From assembly GCA_910588815.1 (NCBI GenBank), contig CAJUQY010000061.1, positions 1 through 13,655 of the forward strand: a stretch of DNA of 13,655 bases. Reading direction: 5' to 3'. The notes beneath the pieces were generated by a model. It did no database searches. It saw nothing but the letters and a program-made list of their open reading frames with translations, and was not told where the DNA came from. The stretch's first letter is position 1, and the number at the start of each line of letters is the position of its first letter. Made by a program: the position numbers and the translations under genes. This stretch comes from an uncultured Lachnospiraceae bacterium. GTDB taxonomy: Bacteria > Bacillota > Clostridia > Lachnospirales > Lachnospiraceae. Below, one piece after another: positions 1-7,123 of the stretch.

Positions 1-225
1 GTTCTGGAAATATATGCAACAAGTATTGATTATGACCCAAAAGCAGAAAGTTCAGCTTTGTTTTTTAAACAGGTACAGAACAAAATGCATTGGGCAGCTC
101 ATAAGCACACAGCGGCAGAAGTGATCTATCAACGGGTAGATGCAGATAAAGACAATATGGGATTAACATCGTGGGCCGGAAGAGAGATTAAATGTTCTGA
201 TATAGCGAACGACAAAAAAATTTAG
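1..225 (+). CDS. rhuM: RhuM-family protein, 3' fragment, probably C-terminally truncated
   Basis: Frame 1 is open from the window edge to a TAG at 223-225 (74 codons); the 5' part lies outside. The peptide begins VLEIYATSIDYDPKAE and continues with FFKQVQNKMHWAAHKHTAAEVI, then YQRVDADKDNMGLTSW. I recognise this as the conserved core of the RhuM family, named after a gene of Salmonella pathogenicity island 3; its biochemical function is not established. Family members normally continue after this block with an AKNYL-type motif and a further helical C-terminal region. Here the frame ends as CSDIANDKKI and stop, and no downstream frame restores the missing part, so the gene looks cut short. GC is about 38% (86 of 225 bases), well below the following genes, which suggests horizontal origin. 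The metallophosphoesterase ATG follows 50 nt later. Whether the upstream part is intact cannot be seen. Confidence 0.7.
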   Translation, partial: VLEIYATSIDYDPKAESSALFFKQVQNKMHWAAHKHTAAEVIYQRVDADKDNMGLTSWAGREIKCSDIANDKKI

Positions 226-275
226 TTTTTGTCCTGTGCATCTCATAAAACATTTTTACAGACAGGAGGATAAAA

Positions 276-1439
276 ATGACTGTTTACTATCTGATGTTCC
301 GGGCATTGCCCGCGGTGATTGCCGGGATATGTTCTTATTTTTATGGGAGAAGAATACTGACTTTCTGGAAGCCGGACATGAAAAAGCAGCGGGCAAGGCT
401 GCTAAATGTGGCGTTGGCGCTGGTCTTTGCGGCCCTTTGCAGCAATTTCTGGAGTGCCAGGACCATGGTGATCTTACATCTTCTGGCCGTAGCGTTTCTT
501 GTGGAGCTGGCGGCAGCCCCGGTCCGGCTGGCCGTTCGGAAATGGGGAAAAGGGGAACGGAGCGAAAACCGTCTGTTCCGGGGCCTGAGGTTCTTCTGCC
601 GGTGCGGGCTTCTTCCTGTGTTTATTACGGCAGCCATGCTTGGTTATGGAGCCTTCAATATGGGGCATGCGGTGCGGACGGAATACAGCGTCGAGACGGG
701 AAAGGAGCTGGGAGAAGCGTATAAGCTGGTTCTCATCACCGATACTCATTACGGAACGATTCAGAGCAAGGACGTGTTAAAGGAAAAGGTGGAGGAGATC
801 AGCAGGGAGGAGCCGGATCTGGTGGTGCTGGCGGGAGACATTGTGGAGGAGGACACTTCAAAGGAAGATATGGAGGAGGTCTTTCAGGTACTCGGAAGCA
901 TCGAAAGCCGGTACGGAGTCTATTATGTGTACGGAAACCATGACAGACAGCCCTACACCGACAAACCGACATATGCGGACAGCGAGCTTGCGGAGTCTGT
1001 CCGGAAAAACGGGATCACGATTTTAGAGGATCAGGCGGTGGAACTGGGAGAGGATCTTCTGCTGGCCGGACGGGCGGACGCTGCCTGGGGAAACATTTCC
1101 GGCCGGGCTTCACCGGAAGAACTCCTGAAGGATGCTGATCGGGACCGCTTTGTCATCATGGCGGATCATCAGCCTGTTGAGGCAGAAGAAAATGCGGCGG
1201 CAGGAGTGGATCTTCTGATTTCCGGCCATACCCATGCGGGACAGATGTGGCCCATCGGCGTTTTTTCGGAACTTTTTGGCACCCTCAATTACGGCGAATA
1301 CCAGGAGGGAGACTGCCGCGTCATTGTCTCCTCCGGCTTTACCGGCTGGGGTTATCCCTTCCGCACAGAGGAGCACTGTGAATATGTGGTGGTGGAACTG
1401 AAAAAGTCGGCTTCAGCCAGTGAAACACCATCTGACTGA
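276..1439 (+). CDS. Membrane-anchored calcineurin-like metallophosphoesterase
   Basis: A 387-residue protein starting at ATG 276, with AGGAGG at 264-269 and 6 nt spacing. The N-terminal 126 residues hold about four hydrophobic segments (roughly 4-23, 41-59, 63-80, 108-126). The rest is a metallophosphoesterase domain with the standard dimetal blocks in order: DTH (156-158), GDIVEED (187-193), GNHD (220-223), DHQP (His298) and GHTHAGQ (317-323). All expected ligands are present, so it is probably an active phosphohydrolase. The organisation resembles YkuE/YaeI-like enzymes, some of which hydrolyse membrane-lipid pyrophosphates such as UDP-diacylglucosamine. The substrate here cannot be told from sequence, and the side of the membrane the domain faces is not determined. 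The last codons contain an inverted repeat that serves the opposite strand. The gene stands alone and converges with the SGNH hydrolase; I saw no convincing promoter in the 50-nt gap upstream. Confidence 0.9.
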   Translation: MTVYYLMFRALPAVIAGICSYFYGRRILTFWKPDMKKQRARLLNVALALVFAALCSNFWSARTMVILHLLAVAFLVELAAAPVRLAVRKWGKGERSENRLFRGLRFFCRCGLLPVFITAAMLGYGAFNMGHAVRTEYSVETGKELGEAYKLVLITDTHYGTIQSKDVLKEKVEEISREEPDLVVLAGDIVEEDTSKEDMEEVFQVLGSIESRYGVYYVYGNHDRQPYTDKPTYADSELAESVRKNGITILEDQAVELGEDLLLAGRADAAWGNISGRASPEELLKDADRDRFVIMADHQPVEAEENAAAGVDLLISGHTHAGQMWPIGVFSELFGTLNYGEYQEGDCRVIVSSGFTGWGYPFRTEEHCEYVVVELKKSASASETPSD

Positions 1440-1444
1440 AGCCG
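1402..1444 (-). terminator. Rho-independent terminator for the aroC-SGNH operon, inside the convergent gene's 3' end
   Basis: The arms 1408-1420 and 1432-1444 form nine uninterrupted base pairs (CGGCTTCAG with CTGAAGCCG), one mismatch and three more pairs around an 11-nt loop. Read on the minus strand, the hairpin is followed by AC and a run of five T (plus-strand AAAAA at 1401-1405), the layout of an intrinsic terminator 8 nt past the SGNH hydrolase stop. On the plus strand no T run follows, so termination of the metallophosphoesterase transcript here is less certain. The stop codon of that gene (1437-1439) lies in the right arm. Confidence 0.7.
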
Positions 1445-1451
1445 GAAAGAT

Positions 1452-2090
1452 TTATGCTTTGCTGAAATAATCCTTTACGATGGCCGTAAAAGCCTGCGCG
1501 AGCTTCACATGCCCTTCCGTTTTCAGATGGATGCCGTCCCCGCCCAAATCCTCCTCTGTAAGGACCGTTTGGGCATTAAAATACAGGCAGCCGAGTTCTT
1601 TGGCGAGAGCCTCATATCTGGCGGGCAGCTCCCTCACCTTTCTGGCGGAGGAGGCGTCAAAGGCATACTCCTCCTTTGCAGGGGCAAGGGGACCGGGAGC
1701 CGCCAGAAGGACGGGAGGCATGGGATATTTGTTCACCGGATAGTAGAAGCGGAGCTTGCGGATCAGGTTGGACATGCCTTCGGTGATTTCCCCGGAGGAG
1801 ACGCTGAAGCGGGGCTTGGTGTCATTGGTGCCGAGCATGACAATGATGAAATCCAGGGGCGCATGACTTAAGATGCAGGGCGCGACGTTGTCCAGCCCGT
1901 TCCGGTATGGCTCCAGGTAGTCGGTGAAGGCGGTCGTGCGTCCGTTTAAACCCTCCTCGATCACATGGAATTCATTGCCCAGGGCGGCGGCCATGAGACC
2001 GGTCCATCGTTCCGCTTCCGTATAGCGTCGTTTTTCCACGGGAACATAACCCCAGGTGTTGGAATCCCCAAAGCAGAGAATGTTGTACAT
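1452..2090 (-). CDS. SGNH/GDSL-family hydrolase (esterase/arylesterase-like)
   Basis: A 212-residue single-domain protein. The SGNH blocks are all visible: FGDSNTWG near the N-terminus with nucleophile Ser10, GLNG (47-50) giving block II, GTND (87-90) giving block III, and DGIH (185-188) giving the catalytic Asp185 and His188. No signal peptide or membrane segment is evident, so it is probably cytoplasmic. The family hydrolyses ester or acetyl groups on small molecules, lipids or carbohydrates; the opening FGDSNTWGY resembles the arylesterase/acyl-CoA thioesterase I-like branch, but the substrate cannot be assigned. The start at 2090 is supported by AAGGAGG (2100-2106 on the minus strand, 9 nt away). 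It lies 32 nt downstream of aroC with no terminator between, so it is likely co-transcribed from the aroC promoter. A terminator hairpin follows its stop. Confidence 0.9.
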   Translation of the reverse strand: MYNILCFGDSNTWGYVPVEKRRYTEAERWTGLMAAALGNEFHVIEEGLNGRTTAFTDYLEPYRNGLDNVAPCILSHAPLDFIIVMLGTNDTKPRFSVSSGEITEGMSNLIRKLRFYYPVNKYPMPPVLLAAPGPLAPAKEEYAFDASSARKVRELPARYEALAKELGCLYFNAQTVLTEEDLGGDGIHLKTEGHVKLAQAFTAIVKDYFSKA

Positions 2091-2122
2091 AGAATGAAAC
2101 CTCCTTGTATATGATAGGATAC

Positions 2123-3304
2123 TTACTGCTCAGAGTGACTTTGCGTCCGGCCAAAGAAGCGGCAGACAGAGTCCATTCTGGATGTCATCCCGGCAAACAG
2201 CATGTCCACCAAAGTGACTGCAGTCATCGCTTCCACCACCACCACGGCGCGGGGGACAATCATCGGGTCATGGCGGCCTTTGATGGAGACGGTGACGGGA
2301 CGGCCCTCGCGGGTGACAGTCTGCTGCTCCCTGGCAATGGAGGGCGTCGGCTTCACGGCGGCACGGATAAAGATATCGGAACCGTCGCTTAAGCCCCCGA
2401 GAATTCCGCCCGCATGATTGGACGCTTTTTTTATGCACAGATCCGCATAAGGAAGTTTGCTGCCGGAGCAGCATGCAGGCTGCGCGGCGGGCAGGGGAGC
2501 TCCTGAATCCGGGGGGAGAAACGGATCGTTGTTCCCGGAGCCGGAGTTTCTCGCCGCGGCAAAGCCGTCGCCGATCTCCACACCCTTGACAGCACCTATG
2601 GAAAACAGTGCTTTGGATAGATTGGCATCCAGTTTTTCAAAGACTGGCTCGCCGATGCCGGCAGGCATATGCCTCACCAGGCAGGCGATGATGCCGCCCA
2701 TGGAATCCTTTGCTGCCATCTGCTCTTTGGCCAGCTTCTGAACTCTTTCGGCAGCCCGCTGATCCGGCATGTAAAAGGGGTTTTCCGTGCAGAGGGACAG
2801 ATCCGCCGTCTCGCAGCGGATCCCGCCGATCTCCTCCGCGTAGGCATGTACTTCGATGCCAAGTGCCGAAAGGATTTTCATGGCGACAGCGCCCGCCGCC
2901 ACCCGACCGATGGTCTCCCTGCCGGAGGAACGGCCGCCGCCACGGTAATCTCGAAAACCGTACTTTGCGTCGAAGCCATAATCGGCGTGGCCGGGCCGGT
3001 AGTAGGAGGCGATCTCCGAGTAATCTCCGGAACGCTGGTCTTTGTTGAACACCACCATGGAGATGGGGGTTCCTGTGGTGCGGCCCTCAAAGACGCCGGA
3101 GAGAATTTCTACGGCGTCATCCTCGGCCCGCTTTGTGGTATAGCGGCTCTGTCCGGGCTTTCTCCTGTCCAAAAAAATCTGGATATCCTCTTCGCATAGG
3201 GGAATGCCGGCGGGGCAGCCATCCACGACGACGCCCAGCGCTTTTCCGTGGGACTCACCCCAGGTGGTGAAGGTAAATAGTTTTCCGTATGTGGAACCTG
3301 ACAT
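2123..3304 (-). CDS. aroC: Chorismate synthase
   Basis: Converts 5-enolpyruvylshikimate-3-phosphate to chorismate, the last common step to aromatic amino acids and folate; the enzyme needs reduced FMN and is cytoplasmic. From the chosen start the protein has 393 residues. All three family signatures are present: GESHG (16-20, catalytic His19), GGGRSSGRETIGRVAAGA (122-139) and NHAGGILGGLSDG (296-308), followed by RHDP (344-347). The frame is open to 3349, but MSGSTYGKLF is the usual N-terminus, and GGAGG at 3310-3314 lies 5 nt before ATG 3304. The promoter below would also make the longer start implausible. Residues about 264-294 form a Pro/Ala-rich insertion with a Cys-Cys pair just before signature 3, longer than the short loop I expect there. 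It is the first gene of an aroC-SGNH hydrolase pair and is probably functional. Confidence 0.96.
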   Translation of the reverse strand: MSGSTYGKLFTFTTWGESHGKALGVVVDGCPAGIPLCEEDIQIFLDRRKPGQSRYTTKRAEDDAVEILSGVFEGRTTGTPISMVVFNKDQRSGDYSEIASYYRPGHADYGFDAKYGFRDYRGGGRSSGRETIGRVAAGAVAMKILSALGIEVHAYAEEIGGIRCETADLSLCTENPFYMPDQRAAERVQKLAKEQMAAKDSMGGIIACLVRHMPAGIGEPVFEKLDANLSKALFSIGAVKGVEIGDGFAAARNSGSGNNDPFLPPDSGAPLPAAQPACCSGSKLPYADLCIKKASNHAGGILGGLSDGSDIFIRAAVKPTPSIAREQQTVTREGRPVTVSIKGRHDPMIVPRAVVVVEAMTAVTLVDMLFAGMTSRMDSVCRFFGRTQSHSEQ

Positions 3305-3337
3305 GGGAACCTCCGATTGAATATGATTTCTAAGGCT

Positions 3338-3366
3338 ATTATAGACCATAGAGGATGCGAGGGCAA
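3338..3366 (-). promoter_or_regulatory. Putative sigma-A promoter of aroC
   Basis: On the minus strand TTGCCC (3366-3361) and a perfect TATAAT (3343-3338) are separated by exactly 17 nt. Initiation would fall near 3331, giving a leader of about 27 nt that contains the GGAGG of aroC. It is divergent from the HAD gene promoter, with the two -35 boxes 21 nt apart, so one regulator could affect both. Confidence 0.6.
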
Positions 3367-3387
3367 TGCAATTTTTAGAAAAAAGGA

Positions 3388-3416
3388 TTGAGTTTTTGGA
3401 AAGAGTTTTTTATAAT
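3388..3416 (+). promoter_or_regulatory. Putative sigma-A promoter of the HAD hydrolase gene
   Basis: TTGAGT (3388-3393) and a perfect TATAAT (3411-3416) are separated by 17 nt. Initiation near 3423 would leave a leader of about 18 nt, including the AAAGGA at 3424-3429. The promoter lies inside the longer open frame that begins at 3366, which is why the HAD start is placed at 3441. Confidence 0.65.
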
Positions 3417-3440
3417 GGTTGCGAAAGGACGGAATATGAC

Positions 3441-4118
3441 ATGCTGAAGAGTATTATTTTTGATATGGACGGAGTGCTGGTCAACAGCGAGCCGGTGCAT
3501 TACCGGGCGTATCTGATGGCCCTGGAGCCCTGGGGAAAGACCTTCTCCTATGAAGAGTATAAGACCTATGTCGGGACCACCAACGCGGTGATACTGGACG
3601 GGCTGATCAGGAAATTCAAGCTTCCGATTACCAGAGATGAGTTTAACGAGATGATGAAAGAAAAGAAAGCTTATCTCTATGAGCGGGACGGGTATCCGGG
3701 AATCGACGGTGTGCCGGAACTGTTGGAAACTTTAAAGGCGGCCGGCTACACGCTGGCGGTGGCCTCCTCCTCACCCTATGAAAATATCCTGAAAGCGACA
3801 AAGGCATTGGGAATTCAGGAATATTTTGACGTGCTGATCAGCGGAGAAAGTGTGGAGCGCTCGAAGCCGGCGCCGGATGTGTTTTGGAAAGCGGCAGAGA
3901 TTCTTGGGACGGCGCCCGGGGACTGCCTGGTGGTGGAGGATTCCTGCAATGGAGTCCGCGCGGCGAAGAACGCGGGTATGGCATGCCTGGGCTTTGTCAA
4001 CCCGGACTCCGGAAATCAGGATCTGTCCTGTGCCGTCAGGCTGACTGATTCTTTTCGGGAAGTGGACGCCGCTTTCGTGGAGGCCGTGTATCAAAAGTGG
4101 GAGCAAAGCGGCTTATAA
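3441..4118 (+). CDS. HAD-superfamily hydrolase, beta-phosphoglucomutase-like
   Basis: A 225-residue HAD subfamily IA protein. Motif I is FDMDGVLVNSEP (7-18) with nucleophile Asp8 and acid/base Asp10. A helical cap with a conserved GT (45-46) follows. Motif II is ASSS (108-111), motif III is SKPAPD with Lys142, and motif IV is VEDSCNG with Glu166/Asp167. The subfamily includes beta-phosphoglucomutases and small sugar-phosphate phosphatases acting in the cytoplasm. The SKPAPD and EDS blocks fit both, so the substrate is not decided. The frame is open from 3366, but the FDMDGV strand should sit at the N-terminus, and a promoter lies at 3388-3416; ATG 3441 with AAAGGA (3424-3429) is preferred. 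No sugar phosphorylase or transporter is adjacent, so context does not help. It converges with, and overlaps by 6 nt, the MBL-fold gene. Confidence 0.9.
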   Translation: MLKSIIFDMDGVLVNSEPVHYRAYLMALEPWGKTFSYEEYKTYVGTTNAVILDGLIRKFKLPITRDEFNEMMKEKKAYLYERDGYPGIDGVPELLETLKAAGYTLAVASSSPYENILKATKALGIQEYFDVLISGESVERSKPAPDVFWKAAEILGTAPGDCLVVEDSCNGVRAAKNAGMACLGFVNPDSGNQDLSCAVRLTDSFREVDAAFVEAVYQKWEQSGL

Positions 4119-4916
4119 AGCCAGCCGCTCCCTGTCGTTGGGCACATAGAGCCGGCCGGAATAGTACTGTTTTCCTTCTGCCAGGTAGCGCTCCTTCCGG
4201 TGTCCGATGTCTTTGTCCTCTGTGTGCCACAGAACCAGATTCGGGATATGGAGGCTCTCGGCCAGCTCACAGGCATCCTTCACGGTGCTGTGGTGCTTCT
4301 CGTAGGGCTTGAAGCGTTCTCTGTCGCCGTAAAGGCAGAAGGATTCGTGCAGGAGCCAGTCGCTTCCGGCCACATGGCGCTCACAGCCGGGGTTATAGGG
4401 CTCGTCTCCGGCACAGGTCAGCTTCTTCCCGTTCTTTAAGACGGTAGTGAAGCCGAACTGCTTTGCCTTGGTGGACAGGATGTCGAAAAAGGTCACATCG
4501 TAATCAAGAATTCGTCTGGTCTCCCCGTCGGCGACAGGGATCAGAAGGATTCTCTCGTCAAAAAGCTCACAGAACTTTTTCTGAATGGTCAAGGTACACA
4601 GGGTTTTGACAGTGTCCACCAATCCCTCATGGCAGTAGATATGAAGATTTCCCTCATAGCTTCCTTTTAAAACAGCGGTGGCAATCATCCGGATCATCCA
4701 GACCATGCCGAGAATGTGGTCGTTGTGTTCGTGGGTGACAAAAATATGATGGATATTGGCAAAGGGCACTTCCATGTCCTCCAGGATTGCCAGAATTCCG
4801 TTGCCGCCCCCTGCGTCCACGAGAAAGTATTCCTCTCCGTCCCGGATGGCGAAGCAGGTATTGTAACAGCGGGTGGCCTGGGCATTGCCCGTGCCAAATA
4901 CATAGAGTTCTTCCAT
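4113..4916 (-). CDS. MBL-fold metallo-hydrolase, RNase Z-like
   Basis: A 267-residue metallo-beta-lactamase-fold protein. The opening FGTGNAQ is followed by strand FLVDAGGGNG (31-40) and the metal motif THEHNDH (61-67; His62, His64, Asp66, His67). Further blocks are AGDEP with candidate bridging ligand Asp171, LLHESF (188-193), HHSTVKDACELAE (208-220) and LWHTED with His231. The LLHE and HST-x-x-x-A blocks and the final His resemble the tRNase Z/ElaC branch, but I see no clear flexible tRNA-binding arm. Either an RNase Z-like phosphodiesterase or another MBL hydrolase is possible. The start at 4916 has GGAGG at 4926-4930, 9 nt away. It is 76 nt downstream of the histidine kinase gene in the same direction, so co-transcription with the two-component genes is possible but less certain than for the upstream genes. 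Confidence 0.85.
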   Translation of the reverse strand: MEELYVFGTGNAQATRCYNTCFAIRDGEEYFLVDAGGGNGILAILEDMEVPFANIHHIFVTHEHNDHILGMVWMIRMIATAVLKGSYEGNLHIYCHEGLVDTVKTLCTLTIQKKFCELFDERILLIPVADGETRRILDYDVTFFDILSTKAKQFGFTTVLKNGKKLTCAGDEPYNPGCERHVAGSDWLLHESFCLYGDRERFKPYEKHHSTVKDACELAESLHIPNLVLWHTEDKDIGHRKERYLAEGKQYYSGRLYVPNDRERLAL

Positions 4917-4960
4917 AACATGTTTCCTCCAAAATAGTGCTTGCTTGCATTTTTATATTC

Positions 4961-4980
4961 GCGGGCACACAAATACCCGC
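4961..4980. repeat. Short inverted repeat between the kinase and MBL-fold genes
   Basis: GCGGG (4961-4965) and CCCGC (4976-4980) enclose 10 nt. It is the only evident structure in the 76-nt gap after the histidine kinase gene. No T run follows on either strand, so it could be a weak attenuator or mRNA-stability hairpin, or nothing; I do not call it a terminator. Confidence 0.3.
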
Positions 4981-4992
4981 AGTCGTATGTAA

Positions 4993-6405
4993 TTACGGCC
5001 GGCCAGGGCCTGACTTTGGGAGGGTGAAGATAAATTCCGTGCCGATGCCCTCGGTGCTGATCACATCAATATTTTCATTGTGAGAGGCAAGGATCTCCTT
5101 GGTGATGGAAAGCCCAAGGCCGGTACCGCTCTTATCCTTGCCGCGGGAAGCGTCGGATTTGTAAAAACGGTTCCAGATTTTTTTCTGGCTGTCTTTGGGA
5201 ATTCCCACGCCGCTGTCTTTGACGGAGACAAAAATTTTTTCCCGCCGCTCGTAGGTTTCTATCCAGATGGTGGAGTCCGGTTTGGAAAATTTGATGGCAT
5301 TGTCCACCAGGTTGTAGAGAACCTGCTGGATTTTCCCCATATCGGCCTGGACAAAAAAACTTCGCTCCGCAAAAATCAGATCGAAAGTCAGATGCTTGGG
5401 GCGGCAGCTTCCCTCAAAGGCGGCCACCGTATTGCGGATGACCTGATTGATATCAAAGGACGTGATATCCAGAAGATTGCCCTTGGCATCCAAAGTCTGG
5501 AGGGCCAAGGTGCTTGAGGTCAGTTTGGTCAGCCGTTCCGTCTCGGAGATCACCAGCTTCATATATTTTTCATGCATTTCCGGCGGGATCGTGCCGTCGA
5601 TGATGGCTTCCAGATACCCCTTGATGGAAGTCAGGGGAGATCGGAAATCGTGGGAAACGTTGGAGATAAATTTTTTCTGGTCTGCCTCCTTGTTGCTCAG
5701 TTCGTGGGCCATGAATTTCAGCGTATCGGCCAGATAACCGATTTCATCCTCGGAATGGAGCTTCAGTTCGTAATTTAAGTTTCCAGTGGCGTATTCACTG
5801 GCGGCGACCGTGATCTGCTTGATAGGCTGGAGAATGCAGACACGGATGATCCATAGGATGATCAGGGAAAGTGCCAGAATGATCAGGAAGGTCATATAAA
5901 TGATATTGAGGATCTTGTCGCGGACCTCATAAATTCCCAAAAGGGACTGATGGACGACCACATACCCATAGGTGCTGAAATTGGCGGAGACAGGAGCCAT
6001 GACGGTGAGGACGGAGTGATCAAACAGGTCATAATAGTGTCCGATCGTATATCCGCCGCGGCCCTGCTCGGAAGGGTCGAAATTCTCGATCCTCATACCG
6101 GTGGCCTTTCCGTCACTGCAGAACACAATTTTCCCCTGCTGCTCCACGATCCAGATATCGGCATCAAAATAAGACGCAATCGAAGACAGCTGCGGCGCCA
6201 GGGAATCGATTCGGATATCGGAACCGGAGTACCGTTCCCGGCAGGTGGCAGCGATCATGTTTGCCTCATTGTAAAGCTGGTCGGCCCGGTCACGGACCAG
6301 ATACCTGAGAGTCATATTGGAGGAGAAAAAAGCGATGGTGATAAAACCCAGGACTCCGAATATGAGATAACCAAATAATACCTTGATGTAGAGAGAAATC
6401 CTCAT
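4993..6405 (-). CDS. Membrane sensor histidine kinase (HAMP, HisKA, HATPase)
   Basis: A 470-residue two-component sensor. TM1 is about 7-28, an extracytoplasmic sensor region about 30-165 (with a PAS/Cache-like stretch DADIWIVEQQGKIVFCSDG), and TM2 about 167-190. A HAMP linker (191-243) leads to the dimerisation domain with SHDFRSPL (251-258), where His252 is the phosphoacceptor. The ATPase domain shows the N box (NLVDNAIKF, 365-373), G1 (DSGVGIP, 397-403), the F box near WNRFYKSD (411-418) and G2 (GTGLGLSI, 427-434). All catalytic motifs are intact. The stimulus cannot be inferred. Its ATG overlaps the response-regulator stop (ATGA, 6402-6405), so the pair is translationally coupled and surely cognate. 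GAGG inside the regulator gene (6413-6416) sits 7 nt before the start. Confidence 0.95.
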   Translation of the reverse strand: MRISLYIKVLFGYLIFGVLGFITIAFFSSNMTLRYLVRDRADQLYNEANMIAATCRERYSGSDIRIDSLAPQLSSIASYFDADIWIVEQQGKIVFCSDGKATGMRIENFDPSEQGRGGYTIGHYYDLFDHSVLTVMAPVSANFSTYGYVVVHQSLLGIYEVRDKILNIIYMTFLIILALSLIILWIIRVCILQPIKQITVAASEYATGNLNYELKLHSEDEIGYLADTLKFMAHELSNKEADQKKFISNVSHDFRSPLTSIKGYLEAIIDGTIPPEMHEKYMKLVISETERLTKLTSSTLALQTLDAKGNLLDITSFDINQVIRNTVAAFEGSCRPKHLTFDLIFAERSFFVQADMGKIQQVLYNLVDNAIKFSKPDSTIWIETYERREKIFVSVKDSGVGIPKDSQKKIWNRFYKSDASRGKDKSGTGLGLSITKEILASHNENIDVISTEGIGTEFIFTLPKSGPGRP

Positions 6406-7106
6406 CGCTTTACCTCAAATTTGTAGCCGATTCCCCACACCGTCGAGAGCTGCCAGGCGGGATGATCATCCAGCTTTTCCCGGAGGCGCTTGATATGGAC
6501 ATCTACGGTCCTGGTGTCTCCGGCATATTCGTATCCCCAGATATGGTCCAAAAGCTGTTCCCTGGTAAAAACCTGATTGGGGGAGGAGGCCAGGAAATAT
6601 AAAAGCTCCAGTTCCTTGGGCGGCATTTCCACGGAGCGCCCCATACAGACCACAGAGTAATTGGTCAGATTCACCACCAGATCCGGATATTCCACATATT
6701 GCCCCTGGGAACCCTCGGGAGCGGCCGGCGAGGCCTTTGCGCTCCGGCGCAGCACGGCTTTGACCCTGGCCACCAGTTCTTTAGAATCGAAGGGCTTGAT
6801 GATATAATCGTCGGCGCCAAGCTCCAATCCCAGGACCTTGTCGAAGACCTCTCCCTTGGCGGAGAGCATGATGATGGGCACGGAAGTATCTCTCCTGAGC
6901 TCCCGGCAGACCTGGTAACCGTCGATACCGGGAAGCATCAGGTCAAGGAGGATCAGATCCGGCGAAAAGGCAGGAAACGCCTGCAGGGCGGATTCTCCGT
7001 CGTGGACGATCCTGGTTTCATAACATTCCTTGATGAGATAGAGAGAAATCAGCTCCGCGATATTCTCGTCATCGTCGACGATCAGGATTTTTTGTTTTGA
7101 TGGCAT
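6402..7106 (-). CDS. OmpR/PhoB-family response regulator
   Basis: A 234-residue DNA-binding response regulator. The receiver domain (about 5-120) has the acidic pocket DDD (11-13), phosphoacceptor Asp55 in LLDLMLPG, Ser82 and Lys104 in IIKPF. A linker (121-138) joins a winged-helix output domain with MPPKELELLYFL (161-172), a recognition region around RTVDVHIKRLREKL (199-212) and the terminal wing VWGIGYKFE. It should bind tandem DNA repeats as a dimer when phosphorylated by the adjacent kinase. GGGAGGG (7114-7120) precedes ATG 7106 by 7 nt; another ATG at 7113 falls too close to this site to be used. The gene starts 17 nt after the mutS2 stop, so it is probably expressed from the mutS2 promoter, at least partly. 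The regulon is unknown. Confidence 0.95.
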   Translation of the reverse strand: MPSKQKILIVDDDENIAELISLYLIKECYETRIVHDGESALQAFPAFSPDLILLDLMLPGIDGYQVCRELRRDTSVPIIMLSAKGEVFDKVLGLELGADDYIIKPFDSKELVARVKAVLRRSAKASPAAPEGSQGQYVEYPDLVVNLTNYSVVCMGRSVEMPPKELELLYFLASSPNQVFTREQLLDHIWGYEYAGDTRTVDVHIKRLREKLDDHPAWQLSTVWGIGYKFEVKR

Positions 7107-7123
7107 GCGGCATCCCTCCCTTC

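Noticed and set aside
221..249. Possible promoter TTTAGT - 17 nt - CATAAA before the metallophosphoesterase gene
   Set aside because: Only 3 of 6 and 4 of 6 positions match the consensus in AT-rich DNA, so it is not distinguishable from chance.
232..267. Inverted repeat TCCTGT/ACAGGA that could mask the AGGAGG of the metallophosphoesterase gene
   Set aside because: It has only 6 base pairs with a loop of about 24 nt. This is too weak to propose as a riboswitch or thermosensor.
4961..4980. Inverted repeat as a terminator for the histidine kinase operon
   Set aside because: A 5-bp stem with a 10-nt loop and no T run on either strand does not meet the pattern of an intrinsic terminator.
4996..5005. 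GGCCGGCC palindrome near the end of the kinase gene
   Set aside because: It is a single rare 8-mer encoding the PGRP C-terminus in GC-rich DNA, with no partner copy or context suggesting an attachment or regulatory site.
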